From an uncultured Eubacteriales bacterium (GTDB lineage Bacteria > Bacillota > Clostridia > Oscillospirales > Oscillospiraceae), in assembly GCA_902465435.1 (NCBI GenBank), contig CABQNH010000008.1:1-59928 (forward strand): a stretch of 59,928 nucleotides of DNA. The letters are read 5' to 3'. Below are positions 42,971 to 51,612 of the stretch, one piece after another. Under the pieces are notes generated by a model, which was not told the DNA's origin, did no database searches, and saw only the letters and a program-made list of their open reading frames with translations. Position 1 is the stretch's first letter. Every line of letters starts with the position of its first letter. Made by a program: the position numbers and the translations under genes.

Positions 42971-44047
42971 TTGAGAAAACTGATTTGGGTACTGCTGCTG
43001 CTCCCGCTGCTTGCTTTGCCTGCGGCGGCAAACGAGCAGCCGGAGATCGTAGAGACGGACGAGCTGCTATCGGAGCTGCCGGAGCAGGCGCAGGCGTATC
43101 TTGGGGATCTTGGTGATGCGCAGGAGTTTTCCGGTACGCTGCGCGAGATCCTGTCCGGCGCGTTCGTAGAGGCGAGAACGGCAGTTGGCGGCGCGGCGGC
43201 ATTGGCGGGCGGCGCGCTTGCCATTGTGCTGCTTTGCGCAGTGATGGATACCATGTCGCACGGAGCGCAGTTTGACGCGGTGACGTTGGTGGGAGCCTTG
43301 GGGATCGCCTGCCTGTGCGCGGTCAGCGTGCGCAGTATGGTATCGGTTGCGGCAGAGACGATACAGACTATTTCGGACTATTCTGCCTTCCTGCTCCCCG
43401 CGCTGTCCGCAGCGACGGTCGCGGCGGGCGGCGTGCGTGCGGGACCGGCCATCTATGCGGCGACGCTGCTCGGCACGCAGCTTCTCCTGCGGCTCATGAC
43501 GAAGCTGCTGCTTCCGCTCGTTTCCCTTTTCCTTGCGCTTGCCACGGCGCAGGCTGCCATGGAGCATCCGCTTCTGGAGAAGCTGAAGGAGCTGATAGGC
43601 AGCGTGATATCCGGCTGCCTGAAGGTGGTGCTGACGCTCTTCACCGGCTACCTGAGCGTGACGCATCTGGTCACCGGCGCGGCGGATGCCGCGAAGATCA
43701 AGGCGATGAAGCTGGCGGTCGGCGGCGCGGTGCCGGTCGTGGGCAGCATCCTTTCCGATGCGTCCGAGACGGTGCTGGTCAGTGCCGGGATCCTGCGCAA
43801 CTCGATCGGCGTGTTCGGTATGCTGGCGATTCTGGCGGTGTGCTGTGCACCCTTCCTGCGGATCGGGGCGCAGTATCTGATCCTGAAGCTTACCGCCGCA
43901 CTGAGCGGAACGGTTGGAAAGAAGCAGCATACGACGCTGCTTTCGGATTTGGCGACGGCGTTGGGATATCTTCTCGCGATGATGGGGGTGTTTTCTTTGC
44001 TGCTGCTGGTCTGTGTGGTCTGCTTTTTGAGGTCGGTGAGCGGATGA
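42971..44047 (+). CDS. spoIIIAE: Stage III sporulation protein AE
   Basis: A 358-residue polytopic membrane protein with an N-terminal signal sequence (LIWVLLLLPLLALPAAANEQP) and about eight helices. LKVVLTLFTGYLSVTHLVTGAADAAKIKAMKLAVGGAVPVVGSILSDASETV is the strongly conserved segment. It begins at TTG 42971, six bases after GGAGG and one base past the spoIIIAD stop. It is the largest membrane part of the feeding channel. Confidence 0.94.
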   Translation: MRKLIWVLLLLPLLALPAAANEQPEIVETDELLSELPEQAQAYLGDLGDAQEFSGTLREILSGAFVEARTAVGGAAALAGGALAIVLLCAVMDTMSHGAQFDAVTLVGALGIACLCAVSVRSMVSVAAETIQTISDYSAFLLPALSAATVAAGGVRAGPAIYAATLLGTQLLLRLMTKLLLPLVSLFLALATAQAAMEHPLLEKLKELIGSVISGCLKVVLTLFTGYLSVTHLVTGAADAAKIKAMKLAVGGAVPVVGSILSDASETVLVSAGILRNSIGVFGMLAILAVCCAPFLRIGAQYLILKLTAALSGTVGKKQHTTLLSDLATALGYLLAMMGVFSLLLLVCVVCFLRSVSG

Positions 44048-44523
44048 GTGCGGTGACGGGGTATTTTCTGCGCCTGGTTGCGGCGGCTCTGATCGTCTGC
44101 ATTGTCCTGAGCTTTGCCAAAACGAAAGCGGCAAAGCGCATTTTGCGCATTTGCTGCGGCGCGTTTATCATGCTGACGGCGCTTGCTCCGCTGGCGTCGC
44201 TGCGGCGAGACAGCTTTGAGACCCTTTTCAGCGAGCTTATGCAGGAGTCGTCCCAGCAGGCGGCAACTGCGCAGGAGCACAGCGAAGAGCTGCTCATTGC
44301 AATCATAAAGCAGAATGCGGAAGCATATATTTTGGACAAAGCGGGCGAGCTTGGCGCGGCGGTCACGGTAAAGGTGCAGCTTCGCTGCGACGGCGACTAT
44401 CCCGTGCCCGAGTCCGTCCGAATCTCCGGCGTATTTACGCAGGCGCAGCGGCAGAAGCTGGAGCAGGAGATCGAAACGGCGCTGGGGATTCAAAAGGAAA
44501 ACCAGACTTGGAGGCACGCATGA
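44044..44523 (+). CDS. spoIIIAF: Stage III sporulation protein AF
   Basis: A 159-residue protein: two N-terminal helices (about 5-45) then a soluble domain ending GVFTQAQRQKLEQEIETALGIQ, with the ring-building fold known from SpoIIIAF. The ATG at 44044 overlaps the spoIIIAE stop (ATGA). The open frame extends far upstream inside spoIIIAE, but that part is a frame shadow. Confidence 0.88.
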   Translation: MSAVTGYFLRLVAAALIVCIVLSFAKTKAAKRILRICCGAFIMLTALAPLASLRRDSFETLFSELMQESSQQAATAQEHSEELLIAIIKQNAEAYILDKAGELGAAVTVKVQLRCDGDYPVPESVRISGVFTQAQRQKLEQEIETALGIQKENQTWRHA

Positions 44524-45062
44524 GAAAGGAAATCCTTCCGGAGCAGTGGCTTCGGAAGCTGAAAAAATTGAAATATCCGGCGCTTGTGCTGCTGATCGGT
44601 GTGTTTCTGCTGCTGCTCCCCGGCAAGCGGCAGACAAAGTCGGAGAGCAGCGTGCAAAGCAATCAGGCGGAACCGGAGACGGCCACCTTGGAGGACTACT
44701 GCCGGCAGGAGGAAAAGCGGCTTGCAGGCATCCTTTCTAAAATCTCCGGCGCGGGAAGGGTGGAGGTTATGCTGACGGTCAAGACGGGTGCGCAGACGGT
44801 ATATCAGACGGATCAGGAGATCACAACCGAGCGGGATGACCAGAGCACAAAAAACACCTCGTCCGAAAAGACCGTGATTTTGTCGCGCGGCAGCGCATAC
44901 GAGGAACCGGCGGTCGTGAAAACGGTGTACCCGGTGTATCTTGGCGCGCTGGTTGTCGCGGAGGGGGCGGACAATGCCGCCGTCCGGCTGAATTTGGTGA
45001 ACGCCGTTGCGGGACTGACCGGTCTTGGCGCGGATAAGATCACAGTTGTCAAAATGAAATAA
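44520..45062 (+). CDS. spoIIIAG: Stage III sporulation protein AG
   Basis: A 180-residue protein: one membrane helix (about 18-35), a linker, then the ring domain with GAGRVEVMLTVKTGAQTVYQTD and GALVVAEGADNAAVRLNLVNAVAGLTGLGADKITVVKMK. SpoIIIAG forms a large ring in the space between the two sporangial membranes. ATG overlaps the spoIIIAF stop; GGAGG lies upstream. Confidence 0.93.
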   Translation: MRKEILPEQWLRKLKKLKYPALVLLIGVFLLLLPGKRQTKSESSVQSNQAEPETATLEDYCRQEEKRLAGILSKISGAGRVEVMLTVKTGAQTVYQTDQEITTERDDQSTKNTSSEKTVILSRGSAYEEPAVVKTVYPVYLGALVVAEGADNAAVRLNLVNAVAGLTGLGADKITVVKMK

Positions 45063-45076
45063 CAGGAGGATGTTGT

Positions 45077-45643
45077 ATGAAAGCGTGGAAACGGAACGCC
45101 GTTGTAGCGGCGGTGCTGGTGTTCGTATGTGCGGGCATCTATCTGAACTGGGTGTACGGAGCGGGGAAGACAAAGAATCTTGTCGATACGCTCGACGCGG
45201 AGAAGATCCTGGGAGACGATACGCTTGTCATTGCCGAAAGCGGCGACAATGCGTCGGCAGTCGGCAGCCTGAACGATACGGCAGGCGGCGACTACTTCGC
45301 GCAGGTGCGGCTGAGCCGCCAGACGGCGCGGGACGAGGCAGTGCAGCTTCTGCAGGAGACGATTTCCTATGCCGAGGGTGAGGATGCGGCAAAGTCCAGC
45401 GCACAGCTGGAAAGCCTCGTTTCCATGGCGCTGTCCGAGGCTCAGATCGAAAGCCTGGTGATCGCAAAGGGCTACCAGGACTGTGTAGCCTATATGACGG
45501 ATGACGGAATTTCCGTTGCGGTCGCCGCACCGGCTGAGGGGCTGACCGATCAGGACGTTGCGCGCATCGCGGATATCGTCACGGGTCAGACGAGCTACAA
45601 GATGACGCAGATTCGGGTGATTGGGGTAGAGAAGAACGCCTGA
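45077..45643 (+). CDS. spoIIIAH: Stage III sporulation protein AH
   Basis: A 188-residue protein: an N-terminal anchor (about 8-24, ending in YLNWVYG), a linker and a C-terminal domain with DYFAQVRLSRQTARDEAVQLLQETI, EAQIESLVIAKGYQDCVAYM and VARIADIVTGQTSYKMTQI. It binds forespore SpoIIQ in Bacillus, bridging the two cells. Last gene of the operon; AACAGGAGG precedes the ATG. Confidence 0.94.
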   Translation: MKAWKRNAVVAAVLVFVCAGIYLNWVYGAGKTKNLVDTLDAEKILGDDTLVIAESGDNASAVGSLNDTAGGDYFAQVRLSRQTARDEAVQLLQETISYAEGEDAAKSSAQLESLVSMALSEAQIESLVIAKGYQDCVAYMTDDGISVAVAAPAEGLTDQDVARIADIVTGQTSYKMTQIRVIGVEKNA

Positions 45644-45676
45644 GCGCAAAAAGCTGCGCCATGAAGCAATTATGGC

Positions 45677-45704
45677 TTGTTTTTTTCCTGAAATGTGTTA
45701 CAAT
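45677..45704 (+). promoter_or_regulatory. Promoter for the asp23-nusB-xse-ispA unit
   Basis: TTGTTT (45677-45682), a 16-base spacer and TACAAT (45699-45704), 30 bases before the Asp23 start. It would let the housekeeping genes run independently of sporulation. Confidence 0.6.
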
Positions 45705-45734
45705 AAGATGGAATCATTGAAGGAGGAAAACACA

Positions 45735-46100
45735 ATGAGTGAAAAGAAATCCTACATGACAAAATGCAGCGACGCCGGCTGCCTCAACATTTCCGAGGAT
45801 GTGATCGCTTCCGTTGCCGCACTGGCAATTCGCGATGTGGAAGGCGTCTATGTTCGTGATACAAAATCCGTTCCCGAAATGCTGGGCTTCAAGGCCGGAA
45901 AAGAGATCAAGGTTGTCTGCGGCGAGGAGACCGTAACGGTAGACTGCACGATCTGCGTAAAATACGGCACGCCGATCGTCGAGGTCGCCAAAAATGTGCA
46001 GGCTGCGGTCAAGTCTGCGGTGGAATCCATGACCGGGCTGACGGTCAGCGCTGCCAATGTGCACATCGGCGGCATTGCCGTGATAAAGAATCAGGCGTAA
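45735..46100 (+). CDS. Asp23/Gls24 family envelope-stress protein
   Basis: A 121-residue protein with the Asp23 pattern: ISEDVIASVAALAIRDVEGVY and VDCTICVKYGTPIVEVAKNVQAAVKSAVESMTGLTVSAANVHIGGI. The ATG at 45735 follows GAAGGAGGAAAAC. It corresponds to yqhY, which sits between acc genes and nusB in Bacillus. The cellular role is unclear, possibly linked to cell envelope or fatty-acid supply. Confidence 0.92.
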   Translation: MSEKKSYMTKCSDAGCLNISEDVIASVAALAIRDVEGVYVRDTKSVPEMLGFKAGKEIKVVCGEETVTVDCTICVKYGTPIVEVAKNVQAAVKSAVESMTGLTVSAANVHIGGIAVIKNQA

Positions 46101-46123
46101 GCCCGCAGAGCGAGGAGCTGCCC

Positions 46124-46639
46124 ATGACGAGAAGAACCGTGCGCGAAATTGCAGCGCATTTGATTTATGCGATGGACTGCACCGGCGATTCTGCCGGTGA
46201 GGTCGTCGATACGAGAATGGCCGAGTCGTACTACGCCTGCCTGGCGGAGGAAAACGATGTTTACGAGGAAAAGCCGAATCGCAAACAGCTTTCCTATATC
46301 CGCGGCTGTGTGAGCGGCGTAGCGGAGCATCGCGCTGAACTGGACGCGCAGATCGAGCGCCTGGCTATCGGCTGGCGCGTGAGCCGAATCGCAAAGCTGA
46401 CCAAGGCGATTTTGGAGCTTGCAATGTATGAAATCCTCTATGTGGAGGACGTTCCCACGGCTGTTGCCATCAACGAGGCCGTAGAGCTGACCAAAAAGTA
46501 TGAGGATGCGGAGGTAGCAGCCTTCGTCAACGGTGTTCTCGGTGCGTTTGTCCGCACGCAGGAGGAAAAAACTGCGGAGGATCAGGAGACTGAGGAAGCC
46601 GTGCAGGGTGAGACGGCGGAGCCGGAGGCGGACGTATGA
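46124..46639 (+). CDS. nusB: Transcription antitermination factor NusB
   Basis: A 171-residue RNA-binding helical protein. RRTVREIAAHLIYAMD and the C-terminal ILELAMYEILYVEDVPTAVAINEAVELTKKYEDAEVAAFVNGVLGAF are diagnostic. It acts with NusE on rRNA boxA. An acidic tail of about 25 residues (EEKTAEDQETEEAVQG) extends past the usual end. GAGGAGCTGCCC precedes the ATG. Confidence 0.95.
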   Translation: MTRRTVREIAAHLIYAMDCTGDSAGEVVDTRMAESYYACLAEENDVYEEKPNRKQLSYIRGCVSGVAEHRAELDAQIERLAIGWRVSRIAKLTKAILELAMYEILYVEDVPTAVAINEAVELTKKYEDAEVAAFVNGVLGAFVRTQEEKTAEDQETEEAVQGETAEPEADV

Positions 46640-47562
46640 TCGCCCTTGGAATCGACACCAGCAACTATACCACCTCCATTGCATCCTTTGACGGATGCAA
46701 TGGGCAAAACTGTTCCCGACTGCTTGAGGTCAAGGAAGGCGAGTTGGGATTGCGCCAGTCTGATGCACTGTTCGCGCATGTGAAACGCCTGCCGGAGCTT
46801 TCCGGCAGGCTGTTTCGCAATTTGGACGGAAAAACCATCGACGCCATTGGCGTTTCAACGCGGCCGCGCGCCGTAGATGGTTCCTATATGCCCTGCTTCC
46901 TGGCGGGGCAGTCTCAGGCAGAAGTGCTTGCGCAGTGTCTTGGTGTACCGATCTATTTCTTTTCCCATCAGCAGGGGCATATTGCCGCCTCGCTGTGGTC
47001 TGCCGGGCGCACGGAGCTGCTGTACAGGCCGCACCTTGCCTGGCACCTGTCCGGCGGTACGACCGAGCTGCTCTATGTGACACCGGAGACGCGGAATGTG
47101 CACGCCGAGCGAATCGGCGGAACGACGGATATTTCGGCCGGTCAGCTTATCGACCGAACCGGCAGACTGCTTGGCTTCCCCTTCCCGGCGGGGCGCGCGA
47201 TCGACGCATGCAGCCGCCGTGCGCAGGGAAGCGACTTTTTCCGCGTCAAAACGGCGGCGGCGAGCTTCTCGCTGTCCGGCGTGCAGAATCAGGTGGAGAA
47301 TTATTTCCGTAAGACCGGCAATCCGGAGGAAACGGCGCAGTTTGCGCTGCGCTCCGTGATTCATGCCGTGACTTCGGCGACGAAGCAGGCGCTTGCACAG
47401 TATCCGGGGCTGCCGGTCGTCTTTTCGGGCGGCGTTGCATCCAATTCGCTGCTGCGTGAGAGCTGCGCGGACTTTGACGCTGTGTTTTGCCCTCCGGAAT
47501 ACGCAACGGACAATGCGATGGGCATTGCTGTTCTGACCTATCTGCAGGAGGGAACGCTGTGA
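46636..47562 (+). CDS. TsaD/Kae1-like paralogue
   Basis: A 308-residue ASKHA-fold protein. LGIDTSNYTTSIA opens it; SHQQGH (His111 and His115) matches the metal site HxxxH of TsaD; LSGGTTELL and FSGGVASNSLLR are nucleotide-binding motifs. It is shorter and more diverged than a housekeeping TsaD, and this position between nusB and xseA is occupied by such a paralogue in several Clostridia. Role unproven; tRNA t6A formation cannot be assumed. ATG overlaps the nusB stop. Confidence 0.82.
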   Translation: MIALGIDTSNYTTSIASFDGCNGQNCSRLLEVKEGELGLRQSDALFAHVKRLPELSGRLFRNLDGKTIDAIGVSTRPRAVDGSYMPCFLAGQSQAEVLAQCLGVPIYFFSHQQGHIAASLWSAGRTELLYRPHLAWHLSGGTTELLYVTPETRNVHAERIGGTTDISAGQLIDRTGRLLGFPFPAGRAIDACSRRAQGSDFFRVKTAAASFSLSGVQNQVENYFRKTGNPEETAQFALRSVIHAVTSATKQALAQYPGLPVVFSGGVASNSLLRESCADFDAVFCPPEYATDNAMGIAVLTYLQEGTL

Positions 47563-48785
47563 ATTCGCAAATTTTTGAGGTCTCGCAAATTAATGCGTAT
47601 ATCAAGCAGAAGCTGGACGCAGATTTCCTGCTGCAAAACCTTTGCGTTCGCGGCGAAATCAGCAATTATAAGGTGTATCCCTCCGGGCATCACTATTTTT
47701 CCCTAAAGGACGCGGAGGGCGCAATTCGCTGCGTCATGTTCAAGGGAGGCGCCTATTCGCTGCGCTTCCGGCCGGAGAACGGCATGAAGGTGATCGTGTC
47801 GGGGCGGGTTACGGTGTTCCCGAGAGACGGGGCGTATCAGTTCTATTGCAGTGCTATGACCCCTGACGGCGTGGGCGACCTTTATGTCGCCTTCGAGCAG
47901 CGCAAGGAGAAGCTGCGGCTAGAGGGACTGTTTGAACCGCAATATAAAAAACCCCTGCCGCGATTTCCGCACCGTATCGGTATAATCACCTCTGCAGCGG
48001 GCGCGGCCGTGCACGATATGCTGCGTATCCTGCACAAGCGCTATCCGCTCAGCGAGGTAAAGCTGCTTCCGGTGCGTGTGCAGGGCGCGGAAGCGCCGCC
48101 GGAGATTTGCGGCGCGATTCGTTACGCCAACCGCTATCAGGTGGCGGATGTGCTGATCGTCGGCCGGGGCGGCGGCTCCATGGAAGACCTTTGGGCGTTC
48201 AACGATGAGAATGTCGCGCGCACGATTTTTGCTTCGGGGATTCCGGTGATCTCCGCCGTGGGACATGAGCCGGATGTGACCATTTCGGACTATGTAGCGG
48301 ACTTGCGTGCGGCGACGCCTTCCAATGCGGCGGAACTGGTCGCGCCGGATCAGAATGAGCTGCGGCAGCGGCTTGCCGCGCTGCAGAGCGCGATGCTATC
48401 CGCACTGACCAAGCGTCTGAAGCTGGAGCGTCAGCGCCTGCGGACGCTTGCGGAGAGCCGCGCGCTGCAATCGCCGCGTAATTATATTGCCGATCGCTTT
48501 CTGGCGATCGACCATTTCTATCAGCGCCTCGAATCCGCCATGCGTCTGCAATGCAGCCGAAAGCGGGCGGAGCTGGTTCGCCTGACAGCGGCGCTCGACG
48601 CGATGAGCCCTTTAAAGGTGCTGTCACGCGGTTACTCCATGGCGCTGCTTGCCGATGACTCGGTGCTGCGCAGCGTAACGGAGGTTCACGAGGGAGAAAG
48701 CCTGCGCGTCCGCGTGCAGGACGGCGAGGTAATGACAAAAGTAACGGAGGTTCGTGTCAATGAGCGGGCAATCACAAAAGTTTGA
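47559..48785 (+). CDS. xseA: Exodeoxyribonuclease VII large subunit
   Basis: A 408-residue subunit: N-terminal OB fold (FLLQNLCVRGEISNYKVYPSGHHYFSLKD), catalytic domain with PHRIGIITSAAGAAVHDM, VGRGGGSMEDLWAFNDE and ISAVGHEPDVTISDYVADLRAATPSNAAE, then a long coiled coil. It degrades single-stranded DNA with XseB. The start is GTG overlapping the TsaD-like stop (GTGA) behind GAGGG. Confidence 0.95.
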   Translation: MNSQIFEVSQINAYIKQKLDADFLLQNLCVRGEISNYKVYPSGHHYFSLKDAEGAIRCVMFKGGAYSLRFRPENGMKVIVSGRVTVFPRDGAYQFYCSAMTPDGVGDLYVAFEQRKEKLRLEGLFEPQYKKPLPRFPHRIGIITSAAGAAVHDMLRILHKRYPLSEVKLLPVRVQGAEAPPEICGAIRYANRYQVADVLIVGRGGGSMEDLWAFNDENVARTIFASGIPVISAVGHEPDVTISDYVADLRAATPSNAAELVAPDQNELRQRLAALQSAMLSALTKRLKLERQRLRTLAESRALQSPRNYIADRFLAIDHFYQRLESAMRLQCSRKRAELVRLTAALDAMSPLKVLSRGYSMALLADDSVLRSVTEVHEGESLRVRVQDGEVMTKVTEVRVNERAITKV

Positions 48786-48999
48786 AGCGTCCATGGAGCG
48801 CTTGGAGGAAATTGTTAAAAAGCTGGAACGCGGCGACGCGGCGCTGGATGAGGCGCTGAAGCTTTTTGAGGAAGGCACAAAGCTTGCTGCGTCCTGCACG
48901 AAGCAGCTCGACGCGGCGGAGCTGAAGGTCACAAAGCTTGTTAAGACTGCCGACGGAACGCCCAGAGAGGAGAAATTCGACGATGCACAGCCGGTTTGA
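48760..48999 (+). CDS. xseB: Exodeoxyribonuclease VII small subunit
   Basis: A 79-residue helical protein. FEASMERLEEIVKKLERGDAALDEALKLFEEGTKL is the family signature. It overlaps the end of xseA, with GGAGG nine bases before the ATG at 48760. Confidence 0.93.
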   Translation: MSGQSQKFEASMERLEEIVKKLERGDAALDEALKLFEEGTKLAASCTKQLDAAELKVTKLVKTADGTPREEKFDDAQPV

Positions 49000-49858
49000 G
49001 GAAAAAATGCAGGCCGATCGCCTTGCGTTGGAACAATTTTTTGCGGCGCTTTTACAAAACCCGCAGGAGCCGCAGCAGCGCTTGTTTGAAGCGATGCGCT
49101 ATAGCCTGCTTGCGGGCGGAAAGCGCATTCGTCCGATTTTGACGCTGGAATTCTGCCGGATTTCCGGCGGCGAGACGGAAAAAGCGGTTCCCTTTGCCGC
49201 TGCGGTGGAGATGGTACATACCTACAGCCTGATCCACGACGATCTGCCGTGCATGGACAACGACGACTATCGCCGGGGTCGGCTGACCAATCACAAGGTC
49301 TATGGGGAGGCAACGGCCGTTTTGGCCGGAGATGCGCTTCTGACTGAGGCATTTCAGATGCTCTCGCTGGCGGAGCTGCCGCCGGAGCGGATCGTGGCGG
49401 CAGGGAGGACGCTGTCCGCCTGTGCGGGCGCTTGCGGCATGGTGGGCGGTCAGGTGCTGGATATGGATGCCGAGACGCGCCCCTGCACGAAAGAGGAGAT
49501 TCTTGCAATTCAATCCCGCAAAACCGGCTGCCTGATTCGGGCGGCCTGCCAGCTGGGCGTGCATGCCGCGGGCGGGAGCGGGGAGCAGCTTCACGCGGCC
49601 GGTGCATTTGCCGACAGCCTTGGACTGGCCTTCCAGATCCGCGACGATATTTTGGACGTGACCGGCTCGCAGGAGGCGCTGGGGAAGGCAGTCCATGTGG
49701 ACGAGCACAAGAATACCTTTGTAAAGCTCTATGGTCTTGCGCGGTGTGAGCAGCTTGTGCAGGAGGAGACGGAGCGAGCCGTCTCGGCACTTTCCGCTTT
49801 TTCGGAAACGGAATTCCTTCGGACGCTGGCGGAGCGCCTTTGCACGCGCAATCATTGA
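48983..49858 (+). CDS. ispA: Polyprenyl (farnesyl) diphosphate synthase
   Basis: A 291-residue prenyl elongase. The first Asp-rich motif is DDLPCMD (Asp86, 87, 92), preceded by GGKRIRP; the second is DDILD. The two residues inserted in the first motif fit a short-chain (C15) bacterial enzyme. It overlaps xseB by 17 bases, with GAGAGGAG upstream. In most Firmicutes dxs follows; here an intrinsic terminator does. Confidence 0.93.
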   Translation: MHSRFEEKMQADRLALEQFFAALLQNPQEPQQRLFEAMRYSLLAGGKRIRPILTLEFCRISGGETEKAVPFAAAVEMVHTYSLIHDDLPCMDNDDYRRGRLTNHKVYGEATAVLAGDALLTEAFQMLSLAELPPERIVAAGRTLSACAGACGMVGGQVLDMDAETRPCTKEEILAIQSRKTGCLIRAACQLGVHAAGGSGEQLHAAGAFADSLGLAFQIRDDILDVTGSQEALGKAVHVDEHKNTFVKLYGLARCEQLVQEETERAVSALSAFSETEFLRTLAERLCTRNH

Positions 49859-49917
49859 GTGGAGCGGAGAGCCGCAGCGAAATCGACGAGGGCGGAAAAA
49901 CGCCTGAGATATTGAAG

Positions 49918-49958
49918 ACGGGAGAAATCACGCAAAGCCGGTGATTTCTCCCGTTTAA
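49918..49958 (+). terminator. Terminator after ispA
   Basis: A 14-bp perfect stem, ACGGGAGAAATCAC with its complement (49918-49931 with 49941-49954), then TTAACTT. The stretch 49960-50045 beyond it shows no feature. Confidence 0.8.
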
Positions 49959-50042
49959 CTTGGTTCAATCATGTCGAATACTCTCGCAGCTCCAAAGCGG
50001 TCTTGCCCACGGCGGGAGTAGCGCCTGCCGCAAGAAGGTGCG

Positions 50043-50081
50043 AAAAAACCGGCAGAGGAGCAAGTTCATGCTCTCTGCCGG
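50043..50081 (-). terminator. Terminator of the NlpC/P60 gene
   Basis: Minus strand: stem CCGGCAGAG/CTCTGCCGG with inner pairs, followed by TTTTTTCG. It lies about 20 bases behind the stop codon of the hydrolase. Confidence 0.88.
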
Positions 50082-50101
50082 ATTTTGATATGCTTGTGAA
50101 T

Positions 50102-51067
50102 TTAGCCGACGATTCTGCGCGCGCCGACGTAGCGGGAAGAGTAGTAGCTGTCAGACAGATTGGAAACGATGACGCCGTAACGGGAATTTGCCGCGTGGAC
50201 GAACTTATCGTTGCCGATGTAAATGCCGACATGCGTTGCCGCTGCGCTGCTTGCATAGGTGTTCTCAAAGAAAACGATATCGCCGGGCTGCAGGTTTGCC
50301 TTGCTGACGGAATAGCCGTTGCTGAGCTGCGCGGGGCAGGTGCGGTTCAGGCTGTAGCCGTAAAGCTTGTAGACATACTGAACAAAGCCGGAGCAGTCAA
50401 AGCCGGAGGGAGAAGTGCCGCCCCAGACATAGGGATAGCCGACATACTTCTGTGCGGTCGCCGCGATTTTCTGGCCTGCGCTGACATAGGCGCTTGTGCT
50501 GCCGGACGAGGAGCTGCTCGAAGAGGAAGAGGAACCGGACGAGGAGCTGCTGGCCTTGCCGCTGTTTTCATAGGGCTTTTCCTGCAGGGAGACGAGATCA
50601 GAGCGGATGTAGCCGATCTGGCCGTCATACTTGACCTTATACCAGCCGCAGTTGAAGCCGAAGATGAATACCTTCTCATTGCGCGATACCTGATCGACGA
50701 TGCTGGAGGAGGTGCTGGGCTTCGAACGCATATTGCAGACGGCGGGGTTTACGGTGCCGTAGCCAAGCTCAACATTTTCGCGATCCTTCAGCTTGAGGTA
50801 ATCCTCATGCATATAGCCGTTTTGCAGATTATAGTCCACAAGATACCACTCGCCGACCTTGCGGATCACGACGACGTAATCGCCGCGCTTTGCCGTTGCG
50901 AGGATATCGGCGTCGGTGTTGGGCTTTGCGCGTAGGCGCAGGCCATTGCAGTTTACAATACCAACTGCGGTTTTCAGTTCGGTTGCCTCGGCGTTAACCG
51001 TCGGGAGCAGGGTGAACAGGGTGACGGCAATCAAAAGGGCTGCCAATACTCTACTGAACCGTTTCAT
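50102..51067 (-). CDS. Secreted SH3b-NlpC/P60 cell-wall hydrolase
   Basis: A 321-residue exported protein: signal peptide (1-26, cleaved near VNA-EA), two bacterial SH3 domains (about 33-95 and 103-162), a serine-rich linker (172-192), then a C40 peptidase domain. Catalytic residues are Cys225 (FDCSGF), His279 (THVGIYIG) and His291. It should cut peptide stems in peptidoglycan, the SH3 domains holding it to the wall. GGAGG precedes the ATG. It follows the 95-residue gene by 27 bases in one transcription unit. Confidence 0.93.
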   Translation of the reverse strand: MKRFSRVLAALLIAVTLFTLLPTVNAEATELKTAVGIVNCNGLRLRAKPNTDADILATAKRGDYVVVIRKVGEWYLVDYNLQNGYMHEDYLKLKDRENVELGYGTVNPAVCNMRSKPSTSSSIVDQVSRNEKVFIFGFNCGWYKVKYDGQIGYIRSDLVSLQEKPYENSGKASSSSSGSSSSSSSSSSGSTSAYVSAGQKIAATAQKYVGYPYVWGGTSPSGFDCSGFVQYVYKLYGYSLNRTCPAQLSNGYSVSKANLQPGDIVFFENTYASSAAATHVGIYIGNDKFVHAANSRYGVIVSNLSDSYYSSRYVGARRIVG

Positions 51068-51094
51068 TACTATGTACCTCCAACAATAATCTAT

Positions 51095-51382
51095 TTATTT
51101 TGCCAATGCGCGTTCCAGCCAGACACAGCCAACATCCAATGCCGTGTAAAGGCCGTCTTTTTCGCTTTTCTTCACGATACGGTCACGGGATTTCGCGTTC
51201 GGATCGGTGAGCTGCAGCTGAACTGAAACCTTTGTGGCAACATCGAGGTCGTCAACCTTTTTGGTCTCCAGAATTTGCAGCATGACGATATGGGAATCGG
51301 CCATGGAGCCATAATAGATTAGATTATCCTTTCGCATAAGAGGATGCCCCTTATAGCTCAGGGTTTCATTTTTCTCAGACAT
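51095..51382 (-). CDS. Conserved 95-residue protein of unknown function
   Basis: Not recognised as a named family. The ATG at 51382 is placed behind AGGAGGAAC; the protein starts MSEKNETLSYKGHPLMRKDNLIYYG. It is soluble and mixed-charge, with no signal peptide or Cys motif. It is the first gene of a unit with the cell-wall hydrolase and has a near-consensus promoter, so it is probably well expressed. Confidence 0.75.
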   Translation of the reverse strand: MSEKNETLSYKGHPLMRKDNLIYYGSMADSHIVMLQILETKKVDDLDVATKVSVQLQLTDPNAKSRDRIVKKSEKDGLYTALDVGCVWLERALAK

Positions 51383-51410
51383 AGTGTTCCTCCTGATAAA
51401 ATGTAACCAA

Positions 51411-51439
51411 ATTGTAACACATTGTTTTTGCTTTGTCAA
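51411..51439 (-). promoter_or_regulatory. Promoter for the 95-residue protein and wall hydrolase
   Basis: Minus strand: consensus TTGACA (51434-51439), a 17-base spacer and TACAAT (51411-51416). Confidence 0.88.
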
Positions 51440-51564
51440 TACCCTACGGCAAAATAACTACATCTTGTAATGATTTGCAAAAAACGAGCTGCAATTGGCC
51501 CAGATATGGTGCGGTGCAAGGGAAATGGATGTTATTGTTGGAGGGAAGAAGCGGTGCGGCATAG

Positions 51565-51600
51565 AAAAACGGAGGCTTTACGCTGGCGCAAAGCCCCCGT
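51565..51600 (-). terminator. Terminator of ireB
   Basis: Minus strand: a GGGGGCTTTGCGC arm pairs with GCGTAAAGCCTCC, with two mismatches, then GTTTTTC. It lies 12 bases behind the ireB stop. Confidence 0.85.
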
Positions 51601-51612
51601 TTCCTGATCGTG

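Noticed and set aside
43315..44043. Long upstream extension of the spoIIIAF reading frame
   Set aside because: It lies inside spoIIIAE in another frame; the ATG at 44044 overlapping the stop gives the normal SpoIIIAF length.
48624..49931. 435-codon minus-strand open frame
   Set aside because: It is antisense to xseB and ispA, both certain genes, and its composition is Arg/Pro/Ser-rich as expected for a shadow.
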